From Proteiniphilum sp. UBA4084 (GTDB taxonomy: Bacteria > Bacteroidota > Bacteroidia > Bacteroidales > Dysgonomonadaceae), in assembly GCA_002383605.1 (NCBI GenBank), contig DFYK01000079.1:1154-10116 (forward strand): a stretch of DNA of 8,963 bases. The letters are read 5' to 3'. Positions 1 to 6,900 of the stretch are shown one piece after another. Made by a program: the position numbers and the translations under genes. The first letter of the stretch is position 1. The number at the start of each line of letters is the position of its first letter. The notes beneath the pieces were generated by a model. That model was not told where the DNA came from, did no database searches, and worked only from the letters and a program-made list of their open reading frames with translations.

Positions 1-64
1 TCCGGAGAACTTTATTTATAACGAGTATAAATTAACGGAATATGTTGTCATTTTTACATACTTT

Positions 65-82
65 ATGCAAAATATATTGCAT
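65..82. repeat. Short inverted repeat ATGCAA-N6-TTGCAT
   Basis: Perfect 6-bp arms (65-70 and 77-82) surround an AT-only 6-bp spacer. The symmetry is operator-like, but there is no T-run after it and no identified promoter beside it. It lies just downstream of the stop of the possible minus-strand ORF. In such AT-rich DNA a match of this size can be chance. Confidence 0.3.
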
Positions 83-97
83 GTTAACTTTTAATCA

Positions 98-259
98 TCA
101 AATTTTGCGCGTGTAAATTACAATGCGCCCGAAAGAGTCATCCAATAGATAGTTATATTCAGAATCTATTCCGCAATCTCCTTGTGGTGCAGTGTATTGA
201 TATACGATGCGCGTATAGTGAAAGAAAATATTCTGCTTGACATGAATTTGTTTCGCCAT
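98..259 (-). CDS. Possible small hypothetical protein, 53 aa
   Basis: A minus-strand frame runs from ATG (257-259) to TGA (98-100) and encodes 53 residues, starting MAKQIHVKQN and ending GRIVIYTRKI. The product is tyrosine-rich (6 Tyr), has a single cysteine within QGDCGIDSEY, and shows no signal peptide or membrane segment. In favour: the residue mix looks protein-like and the region is less AT-rich than its flanks. Against: an in-frame stop lies directly before the ATG, no TAnnTTTG element is visible upstream on the minus strand, and an open run of this length arises by chance fairly often. I do not recognise a family. It could be a genuine small gene, the decayed end of a longer one, or a chance frame. 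Confidence 0.3.
   Translation of the reverse strand: MAKQIHVKQNIFFHYTRIVYQYTAPQGDCGIDSEYNYLLDDSFGRIVIYTRKI
201..217. repeat. Short inverted repeat TATACG-N5-CGTATA
   Basis: Perfect 6-bp arms (201-206 and 212-217) are separated by ATGCG. The repeat lies inside the possible 53-aa minus-strand ORF and about 135 bp before the lipoprotein start. It could be a dimeric-regulator site or coincidental; if it is an operator, that weakens the coding interpretation of the overlapping ORF. Confidence 0.3.
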
Positions 260-298
260 TCATTATTCATTAGAATCCATTAACCTGTAAAGCAGAAT
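230..298. repeat. 9-bp inverted repeat pair flanking a 51-bp segment
   Basis: ATTCTGCTT at 230-238 is the exact reverse complement of AAGCAGAAT at 290-298. The enclosed 51 bp include the start codon of the possible minus-strand ORF and lie directly upstream of a surface-lipoprotein gene. Bacteroidales surface structures are sometimes switched by invertible promoters bounded by inverted repeats, but no TAnnTTTG element is present in the segment in either orientation and no invertase gene is in view. By chance alone a 9-bp pair is expected in roughly one in four windows of this size. Confidence 0.3.
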
Positions 299-349
299 GA
301 TCGGGAATGATTTGATTGATTGTTATTTTTTAAACATCTAATTATTCAC

Positions 350-1621
350 ATGATGAATCGTTTATTGTTCATTTTGCCGCTAATGGGTATCCTGTTGGCG
401 TGCGAAGGAGAGACCATTGACCCTGTCCGGGCAAGCAAAAGCATCAAACTGACAGCAGAAATTGAAGGAGTTAAGACCCGCCTTTCCGGTTCTACCTGGG
501 AAAAAAACGATGGAATTGGCGTGTACATGAAAAAAGCGGGGGAATCATTGAATTCGGCCCTACTCGAGAAAAATATCCAATACTTTTACAACGATTCCGG
601 ATACTTTAAACCGAAAAATGATGGACAAACAATCTATTTTCCCTTCAACGGATCCAATGTAGATTTCATCGGGTATTATCCTTTCAGGGAAGACATTTCC
701 GGTTTTATCTTTCCGGTAGATCTGTCGGTGCAATCAAATCAGGCTGCCATAGATCTGATGTATTCCGATAATATGACAACCCGGAATATGACCAACCCCA
801 ATGTCAACATGACATTCTCACACAGACTCTCGAAGATGGCACTCCGTATTGCACACTACAGGAATGCCAATTTGGGTAACCTCTCTGTATTCATTACCCG
901 TGTTCCCACCGAAGCTTCTTTCAATCTGGAGAACGGAAGACTGGTCCCTTTGCCGGAGACGAAAGATATTGCGATGCGGGTAAATAGCGACGGCACCGCT
1001 GCCGAAGCCATTCTTTTACCAGGGACAGATTTGTCGGGTAGCGAATTGTGGTTTGTTTTAGGAAATAATGACCAGGTATACAGGTCTACATTAACCGGCA
1101 TCCTGCCGGCAGATACATTGGGGCTTTCAATCCTTCACTCTGTAGATATCACATTATTCACCGATGAAAAAGCAGCCATCCTCGAAGCAAGCAGCATCAC
1201 TCCTTGGATCACACCACCTTCAGTGTCCGTGGTTGCAGATCGGACCGAATCATTACCCCCGTTGATTAAAGGATCTAAAAGCGACCCCTATACAGTATTG
1301 CAGGCCAGAGAAGCGCAGGGAAAGACGGATGTGTGGGTGAAAGGCTACATCGTGGGAGCGTTTGATGGATCCATTAATACGTTTGTGACGGATACAACCG
1401 GGCAGGTCAAAACCAATATAGCATTGGCGGACAATATGTCTGAAACGGATATCGGCAAAATGCTCCCGGTGAATTTCACCACAACTTCTATAAAAAATGG
1501 ATTGAATATTTCAGACAACCCATTAAATATCAATAGATTTGTTTTAATTAAAGGGAATCTGGCTGCTTATTATTCAGTACCTGCCCTGAGAGAAGTCTCT
1601 GAATATCAGTTTATGGATTAA
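350..1621 (+). CDS. Fimbrillin family lipoprotein with C-terminal DUF6359-like OB-fold domain
   Basis: A predicted secreted, lipid-anchored cell-envelope protein of 423 aa. The reading frame can be extended to a TTG at 320, but the signal peptide fits the ATG at 350 (or 353): MMNR, hydrophobic core LLFILPLMGI, lipobox LLAC with Cys18, then acidic residues (EGE), loosely resembling a Bacteroidetes surface-export signal. Residues about 30-290 carry the fimbrillin (Mfa-like) pattern: TRLSGSTWEKNDGIGVYM near 43-60, YFKPKNDGQTIYFPF, FIGYYPF near 106-112, the DLMYSD segment near 135, FSHRLSKM near 156-163, and a closing SITPW near 282. Residues about 304-421 form a second module (SDPYTVLQAREAQG, VWVKGYIVG, TNIALADN, SDNPLNINRFVLIKGNL, SVPALREVSEY) that I match to the DUF6359 OB-fold type. 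Fimbrillin relatives build fimbriae or sit on the surface; whether this one polymerises is unknown. It could be annotated simply as a fimbrillin family or DUF6359 protein. No fimbrial partner genes lie beside it. Confidence 0.82.
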   Translation: MMNRLLFILPLMGILLACEGETIDPVRASKSIKLTAEIEGVKTRLSGSTWEKNDGIGVYMKKAGESLNSALLEKNIQYFYNDSGYFKPKNDGQTIYFPFNGSNVDFIGYYPFREDISGFIFPVDLSVQSNQAAIDLMYSDNMTTRNMTNPNVNMTFSHRLSKMALRIAHYRNANLGNLSVFITRVPTEASFNLENGRLVPLPETKDIAMRVNSDGTAAEAILLPGTDLSGSELWFVLGNNDQVYRSTLTGILPADTLGLSILHSVDITLFTDEKAAILEASSITPWITPPSVSVVADRTESLPPLIKGSKSDPYTVLQAREAQGKTDVWVKGYIVGAFDGSINTFVTDTTGQVKTNIALADNMSETDIGKMLPVNFTTTSIKNGLNISDNPLNINRFVLIKGNLAAYYSVPALREVSEYQFMD

Positions 1622-1670
1622 CCGGCTAAACAAAAAATCTTTTCAGCTGTTTGTTGTTAAACCAACATAA

Positions 1671-1805
1671 ATGAGTAAAACGGCCTGCAAAGATAAAGAT
1701 ATGATCGTTAAAGATGGAGCAAAGTTCATCTGTAAGAAATGCGATGCTGCGGTGAAGAAAGAGAAACATGCCTGCAAACCGAAAAAAGTGAAAAAGGGTG
1801 ATTAA
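1671..1805 (+). CDS. Small basic four-cysteine protein, 44 aa, possible zinc-binding
   Basis: An ATG at 1671 opens a 44-codon frame ending in TAA. The product begins MSKTACKDKDM and ends KPKKVKKGD. It has 15 lysines and Cys at 6, 21, 24 and 35, giving C-x14-C-x2-C-x10-C with His34 next to the last Cys; the central motif is FICKKCDA. This spacing resembles a minimal zinc ribbon or knuckle, so a metal-stabilised fold and possibly nucleic-acid contact through the lysines are inferred. It is cytoplasmic by appearance, with no signal peptide. It starts 49 bp after the lipoprotein stop and its own stop is 5 bp before a strong terminator-like hairpin, which fits a terminal gene of a short transcript. 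There is no Shine-Dalgarno sequence, only A-rich sequence before the start, as is usual in Bacteroidetes. Its function is unknown to me. Confidence 0.65.
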   Translation: MSKTACKDKDMIVKDGAKFICKKCDAAVKKEKHACKPKKVKKGD

Positions 1806-1810
1806 CTTTA

Positions 1811-1855
1811 AAAATGAATCCCAAAAGTTTCTTGTCTGACTTTGGGATTCATTTT
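1811..1855. terminator. Bidirectional transcription terminator between convergent genes
   Basis: Arms 1811-1825 (AAAATGAATCCCAAA) and 1841-1855 (TTTGGGATTCATTTT) are perfectly complementary over 15 bp with a 15-nt loop. The outer pairs are A/T, giving a U-rich 3' side in both directions: TTTT at the plus-strand end, and five consecutive T (complement of 1810-1815) at the minus-strand end. It sits 5 bp after the small four-cysteine gene and 50 bp from the stop of the convergent SGNH hydrolase gene, exactly where a shared terminator is expected. Confidence 0.8.
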
Positions 1856-1905
1856 AACTATTATCTACTATCTACGGTAATATTCGATAACGGATTATCT
1901 ATCTG

Positions 1906-2607
1906 CTATTTAAACGCTTTCCACATCAGCAATGCACGTGCAATGGCTTTCTCCGTAATAGGGCCCATGATGGCGTAACCCGCAAGATTGGGATGCACGC
2001 CATCTTCAGAGAGATCTTTGGGGAGGCCGTCGCGTTCGTCAGCCATCACGGTAAAGAAGTCGCAATAAACTGCTCCGTGTGTATCAGCATACTGTTTTAA
2101 CCGTTTGTTTAGTTCCACAATCTTAGGGGCAGGTTCCAGTCCGGTGCGCCATGGATAATCATATGCCGGCAGCACAGAGCAGAGCACTACTTGTATGCCG
2201 TGTGTCTGTGCCAGCTCAGTCATTGAATGAATATTATCCTCAATCATCTCCAGGGTGGATGGACCGGTATTGCCCGCAATATCATTGGTACCAGCAAGAA
2301 TAACCACTACTTTCGGCCATAAATTAAGGACATCCTGACGGAAGCGGAGCAGCATCTGCGGCGTGGTTTGCCCACTTATTCCCCGGTTGATATAGGGGCG
2401 GCCTGCAAAAAATTCGGGAACACGGTCTATCCATCCCTGCGTAATAGAATTTCCCATAAATACAACCCTGTCGTCACAAGTTCTGGCAGGGCCCAACTTT
2501 TCATTATCGTCTCTGAAACGATTGAGATTTGCCCAATCCTGGGCTTCGGCTAAAGTTATCCAGCACACGAAAACTGCAATTAACAAAGATAATCTTTTTA
2601 CATTCAT
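1906..2607 (-). CDS. Secreted SGNH/GDSL family hydrolase
   Basis: A 233-aa esterase/lipase-type enzyme with an N-terminal signal peptide (MNVKRL, hydrophobic LLIAVFVCWITLA, probable cleavage after AEA, residue 22), so it probably acts in the periplasm. All SGNH blocks are visible: block I FMGNSITQGW with nucleophile Ser54 (GNS instead of GDS); block II NRGISGQTT with oxyanion Gly79; block III LAGTNDIAG with Asn108; block V DGVHPN with Asp202 and His205 completing the triad. The length is normal for a single-domain member and the catalytic set is complete. Members hydrolyse acyl or acetyl esters on lipids, thioesters or carbohydrates; the substrate cannot be read from sequence. The name 'GDSL-type lipase/acylhydrolase' or an acetylesterase would fit equally well. 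It is transcribed alone, converging on the 44-aa gene and diverging from the efflux operon. The ATG at 2607 directly precedes the signal peptide. Confidence 0.93.
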   Translation of the reverse strand: MNVKRLSLLIAVFVCWITLAEAQDWANLNRFRDDNEKLGPARTCDDRVVFMGNSITQGWIDRVPEFFAGRPYINRGISGQTTPQMLLRFRQDVLNLWPKVVVILAGTNDIAGNTGPSTLEMIEDNIHSMTELAQTHGIQVVLCSVLPAYDYPWRTGLEPAPKIVELNKRLKQYADTHGAVYCDFFTVMADERDGLPKDLSEDGVHPNLAGYAIMGPITEKAIARALLMWKAFK

Positions 2608-2634
2608 TATTTTTCACTGATAAAATTGAATCGT

Positions 2635-2642
2635 CAAAATTA
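2635..2642 (-). promoter_or_regulatory. Putative -7 promoter element for the SGNH hydrolase gene
   Basis: On the minus strand this reads TAATTTTG, a perfect match to the Bacteroidetes sigma-ABfr -7 consensus TAnnTTTG. It lies 27 bp before the ATG, implying a leader of about 20 nt. No good -33 TTG is present at the usual distance; the sequence there is T-rich. Confidence 0.5.
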
Positions 2643-2660
2643 GTTATAAAAATCTGTTCT

Positions 2661-2682
2661 AAAACCACTGTTCATCGGTTTT
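2661..2682. repeat. Inverted repeat AAAACC-N10-GGTTTT in the divergent region
   Basis: Perfect 6-bp arms (2661-2666 and 2677-2682) enclose 10 bp and are followed on the plus strand by further T residues (through 2684). It resembles a small hairpin with a T-run, but there is no plus-strand transcript that obviously enters from the left, because the neighbouring gene is transcribed leftward. It could be an operator, an attenuator of a more distal efflux promoter, or chance. Confidence 0.3.
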
Positions 2683-2730
2683 TTCGTACGATTGGTCGAT
2701 AAGTAACCCTAAAAAAACTAAAATAGATAA

Positions 2731-2749
2731 AGACCACTCGGTCCGGTCT
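2731..2749. promoter_or_regulatory. Candidate operator upstream of the efflux operon
   Basis: An imperfect palindrome: AGACC (2731-2735) and GGTCT (2745-2749) around a 9-bp core ACTCGGTCC. It also contains the nested pair GACC/GGTC (2732-2735, 2740-2743). GACC...GGTC half-sites are typical of TetR-family operators, and RND pumps in Bacteroidales are often controlled by TetR/AcrR proteins. The site lies 12 bp upstream of the -7 element at 2762, where a bound repressor would block RNA polymerase. The regulator itself is not in the window, so the assignment is inference. Confidence 0.35.
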
Positions 2750-2761
2750 GTTTTAAATCGG

Positions 2762-2769
2762 TAAATTTG
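2762..2769 (+). promoter_or_regulatory. Putative -7 promoter element for the RND efflux operon
   Basis: TAAATTTG matches TAnnTTTG exactly and lies 20 bp before the adaptor ATG at 2790, implying a leader of only about 10-15 nt. No TTG occurs at the expected -33 position, so the promoter may be weak or activator-dependent. The octamer AAATTTGT is repeated directly (2763-2770 and 2773-2780). If this promoter is used, the in-frame GTG at 2769 could not be a translation start. Confidence 0.5.
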
Positions 2770-2789
2770 TGCAAATTTGTTACATCGAC

Positions 2790-3896
2790 ATGAATAAAAA
2801 AAGCAAAATTATTGTTTTCGGTTCAATTGCTATATTGATATTGGGAATGGCTTTTTTTCCGACAATCAAACAACGCTTTGCTCCGGGCGAACGTGAAGCT
2901 TCTTCCGGTCAGCGTAACGCAACCGGTAGAGCCGGGCGAACAGAACTGGCTGTCAACGCAACCATTCTGAAACCTCAGACACTGAATAATCTGTTTCGCA
3001 TTACCGGTGTAGTGCTTCCCGATGAGGAGGTAGACCTGACGTTTGAGTCGTCGGGAAAGATCACAAATATTTATTTCAGTGAAGGTACGTTTGTGCAGCA
3101 AGGTGCATTGTTGGCAAAGGTAAACGATGCTCCCCTGCAGGCAGAACTCAAAAAACTGGAAGCACAACTACCGCTGGCCGAAGACCGCCTCTTCCGGCAG
3201 CAGACCCTGCTTGAAAAAGATGCCATCAGCCAGGAGACCTATCAGTCGGTATTCACCCAACTGGAAACCCTGAAAGCCGATATAGAACTGGTGAAAGCCC
3301 GCATTCGTCAGACCGAACTGCGGGCACCTTTCAGCGGCATGATCGGCCTGCGGCAGGTGAGCGAAGGCGCCTATGCCTCTCCATCAGTGGTAGTAGCCAA
3401 CTTGACAAAAATATCTCCTCTTAAGATTGAGTTCTCTCTCACCCAAAACTTTGTGAATTTGATCAAACCGGGTACGGAGATCGCCTTCACTGTGGAGAAT
3501 GATCTGGAAGTATACAATGCTTTGGTCTATGCCGTGGAGTCACGCCTCGATGTGCAGACGCTCAGCCTGTTTGCCCGGGCACGCTATGCGAATACCGACG
3601 GCAGGATAAAGCCCGGCCAGTCGGCCAGTATCCGCATTAAACTGGATCAGATAAACAATGCCATCGTAATCCCGAGCATCTCTACGGTGAAGGAGATGGG
3701 ACGGGACATTACTTATGTCTATGAAAACGGGAAGGCAAAAGAGGTGGAGATCATCCCCGGCATGCGTACCTCCTCCTCAGTGGAGGTAATAAACGGGCTT
3801 ACTGTGGGTGACACGTTGCTGACCACAGGTGTGATGCAGCTTCGCAGCGGCATGCCGGTAAGAATTGATCAAATGGTTCCTAACAGAGCAGATTAA
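2790..3896 (+). CDS. RND efflux system periplasmic adaptor (membrane fusion protein)
   Basis: AcrA/HlyD-family adaptor, 368 aa from the ATG at 2790; an in-frame GTG at 2769 would add 7 residues but overlaps the likely -7 element and precedes the natural N-terminus MNKKSK. Residues 7-24 form one hydrophobic segment with no lipobox cysteine (the protein has no Cys at all), so it is probably an uncleaved inner-membrane anchor. A low-complexity polar linker (about 31-50) follows. The lipoyl-like halves lie at about 82-113 (FESSGKITNIYFSEGTFVQQ, LLAKVND) and 177-205 (LRAPFSGMIG, SEGAYASP), separated by an alpha-helical hairpin (114-176) short enough to be typical of this family. A beta-barrel (about 210-285, with KPGQSASIRI) and a membrane-proximal domain (about 292-360) follow. 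The adaptor links the permease to the outer-membrane channel. It is the first gene of the operon; the permease starts 5 bp after its stop. The substrate cannot be inferred. Confidence 0.93.
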   Translation: MNKKSKIIVFGSIAILILGMAFFPTIKQRFAPGEREASSGQRNATGRAGRTELAVNATILKPQTLNNLFRITGVVLPDEEVDLTFESSGKITNIYFSEGTFVQQGALLAKVNDAPLQAELKKLEAQLPLAEDRLFRQQTLLEKDAISQETYQSVFTQLETLKADIELVKARIRQTELRAPFSGMIGLRQVSEGAYASPSVVVANLTKISPLKIEFSLTQNFVNLIKPGTEIAFTVENDLEVYNALVYAVESRLDVQTLSLFARARYANTDGRIKPGQSASIRIKLDQINNAIVIPSISTVKEMGRDITYVYENGKAKEVEIIPGMRTSSSVEVINGLTVGDTLLTTGVMQLRSGMPVRIDQMVPNRAD

Positions 3897-3901
3897 ATTG
3901 T

Positions 3902-6900
3902 ATGAACTTTTCCGAACTTAGTATCAAACGACCGGTACTGGCTACGGTGATGGTGTTGATCATTATCATCTTCGGCCTTATTGGATATACAAACCTTCCG
4001 GTACGCGAGTATCCGAGCGTGGACAACCCCATCATCACGGTGCAAGTCTCCTACCCCGGAGCAAATGCCGAAGTGATCGAGAACCAGATTACCGAGCCCC
4101 TTGAGCAAAATATCAACGGCATACCAGGGATCCGTTCACTCGTAAGCCGCAGCAGCCAGGGTAGTTCCCGCATCACTGTGGAGTTTGAGCTGAGCGTCGA
4201 TATGGAGACAGCTGCAAACGACGTACGAGACAAGGTATCCATCGCACAACGTTATCTGCCACGCGATGCCGATCCTCCGACAGTTTCAAAGGCCGATGCA
4301 GACTCCGACCCGATCATGCAGATTACCGTGCAGAGCCCGTTCCGATCCCTGCTGGAACTCTCCGAGATAGCCGACCTCACCGTGAAGGAGCGTCTGCAGA
4401 CCATCTCCAACGTGAGCGCGGTAGATATATGGGGTGAGTACCGTTATGCCATGCGACTCTGGCTCGATCCGCTCCGGATGGCCGCCTACAACATCACTCC
4501 CATGGACATCAAAAATGCGCTGGATCGGGAAAATGTAGAACTTCCGGCCGGCAGTATTGAAGGTGATCAAATCTCCCAATCTATCAGAACCATGGGGCTG
4601 ATGCAGACTCCCGAAGATTTCAATAACCTGATACTGATTGAAGATAACTTTCGTGTTGTTCGTTTCAAAGACGTAGGTTATGCCGAACTGGATGCGGCCG
4701 ACCGGCAAAATATCCTTCGCAGAAACGCCGTGCCGATGGTAAGTTGTGTAATCATCCCGCAGCCGGGCGCCAATCATATCAATATTGCCGATGAGGTGCG
4801 GGTACGCATGGACCAGATGAAAAAAGACCTCCCGGAAGATGTGATCCTCGATGTGGCCTTTGACAACACCAAGTTCATCAGGGCCTCCATTGCGGAAGTA
4901 CAGTCGACGGTCATCATTGCTTTTATCCTGGTTGTCTTTATCATCTTTGTCTTCCTGCGAAACTGGCGGGTTACCCTGATTCCGGCAGTAGTGATTCCGA
5001 TTTCACTCATCGGTATTTTCTTTGTGATGTACCTTGCCGGATTTTCTATCAACGTCTTATCGATGCTCGCCGTGGTACTCGCCGTGGGTCTTGTGGTGGA
5101 CGATGCGATTGTGGTAACTGAGAACATCTTCCAGAAAGTGGAGTCTGGAATGAATCCCACAGAAGCATCCATCACCGGTTCCAAAGAAATTTTCTTCGCT
5201 GTAGTATCCACCACAGTCACACTGGTTGCTATTTTCTTCCCGATCGTATTCCTGGAAGGAATGACTGGAAAGTTGTTCCGGGAATTCAGCATCGTGATAT
5301 CTGGAGCAGTGATCATCTCCGCCTTTGTGGCACTCTCCTTCGTGCCCATGCTCTCCTCCAAGCTGCTGAGCAGAAAACGAAAGAGAAGCAGGTTCTATGA
5401 CAAAACCGAAGTATTCTTTGCCGGAATGAACCGCTTTTATGAAAAATGGCTTCACTCGTTCCTCGGTCGTAAATGGCTTGTCTTTCCTATCCTGGTCATC
5501 TTCACTCTGTTGATTGCATTGCTCTGGAATATCATACCAGCAGAGATGGCGCCGCTGGAGGACCGTTCCCAGGTGATGATCCGCAACTCGGCACCAGAAG
5601 GAGCCACCTTCGAGTTTGTGCGGGATTACACCGACCGCATTTCAGCCATTGCCGACTCAATTGTCCCCGAAAGAGAGTCAAACATTGTATTTACCCGCAG
5701 CGGTTTCAGCATGGTTCGCCTTATTTTGCCCGACATGGGTGACCGCGAACGAAGCCAGATGGAGATTGCCAACGAACTCACGCGCGGCGTGCGTGATGAA
5801 ACGGCAGCACGTGCGTTCGTGCAGCAGCAGTCCACCTTCGGCGGACGACGTGCAGGTATGCCCATACAATATGTGTTACAGGCTCCCAATATTGAGAAGC
5901 TGCAGGAATTTATTCCTCCCTTTATGGAAAAAGTAAATCAAAGCCCCTACTTCCAGATGGCCGATGTGGATCTGAAATTTACAAAGCCTGAAACCAGAAT
6001 CATCATCGATAGGGACAAAGCTGCCATGCTGGGTGTCAGCACCCGCGACATCGGACAAACCTTGCAATATGCACTCAGCGGACAGCGTATGGGATACTTC
6101 TATATGAACGGCAAGCAGTATCAGATACTGGGAGAAATCAACCGTCAGCAGCGCAATACACCGGTCGACCTGAAAACCATCTACATCAAGAACAACAACA
6201 AACAGATGATCCAGATGGACAACCTGGTAAAGCTGGAAGAATCGGTAGCTCCTCCCCAGCTTTATCGTTACAACCGCTTCAACTCAGCCACCATTTCCGC
6301 GGGTCTTGCTCCCGGTTACTCACTTGGGGACGGACTGGAAGAGATGGACCGCATTGCAGCAGAAGTGCTCGACGATAGTTTCAGGACAGCGCTGGAAGGT
6401 GAATCAAGAAACTTCAGTGAGAGTTCGTCGAGTCTGCTTTTCGCTTTCGGACTTGCTATCATTTTAATTTTTCTGGTGATGGCGGCTCAGTTTGAAAGTT
6501 TCAAAGACCCGTTTGTGATCATGTTCACCGTGCCCATGGCTCTCTTCGGGGCGCTGCTGTTCATGTGGATGTTCGGGGTGACCATGAACATCTACAGCCA
6601 GATTGGCATCATCATGCTGATCGGGCTGGTAGCAAAAAACGGTATTCTGATCGTAGAGTTTGCCAATCAACGTCAGCAGGCTGGACTTACCAAGGGCCGA
6701 GCAATTGTTGAAGCCGCTGTACAACGACTGCGTCCCATCCTGATGACGAGTATTTCCACCCTACTGGGCTTATTGCCACTGATGTTTGCCAGTGGCGAAG
6801 GGGCCAACGGCCGCATCGCCATGGGTACAGCCGTCGTGGGCGGTCTGCTGATCTCCACACTGCTTACCCTGTTCGTGGTTCCGGTGATGTACATCTATCT

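Larger units (their letters stand above)
1..349. other. AT-rich intergenic region upstream of the fimbrillin-like gene
   Basis: This stretch holds no large open frame on either strand. It contains one possible 53-codon minus-strand ORF (98-259) and three inverted repeats (65-82, 201-217, 230-238 with 290-298). I searched for the Bacteroidetes -7 element TAnnTTTG on the plus strand before the lipoprotein gene and found only a near match, TGAATTTG at 243-250, with no TTG at the right distance upstream. The promoter of the lipoprotein gene is therefore not assigned. The gene or element to the left of position 1 is unknown. Confidence 0.6.

Noticed and set aside
237..265. TTGACA at 237-242 as a sigma-70 type -35 box
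   Set aside because: No acceptable TATAAT-like -10 lies 16-18 bp downstream, and primary Bacteroidetes promoters use a different -33/-7 consensus.
320..349. TTG at 320 as the start of the fimbrillin-like lipoprotein
   Set aside because: It would add ten residues (MLFFKHLIIH) before a standard lipoprotein signal peptide that starts cleanly at ATG 350 or 353; the lipobox cysteine would then sit unusually far from the start.
1861..1905. Imperfect direct repeat ATTATCTA...TATCT near the end of the SGNH gene
   Set aside because: The copies are short, AT-rich and imperfect, with no flanking element; most likely low-complexity sequence.
2823..3167. 114-codon minus-strand frame opposite the adaptor gene
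   Set aside because: Cysteine- and glutamine-rich translation typical of antisense reading; the plus-strand adaptor fully explains the coding signal.
4774..5455. Long minus-strand frames of 195 and 132 codons inside the permease gene
   Set aside because: They lie antisense to highly conserved permease transmembrane regions, have compositions typical of mirrored coding sequence (Ser/Thr-rich or His/Glu-rich), and no promoter or recognisable domain.
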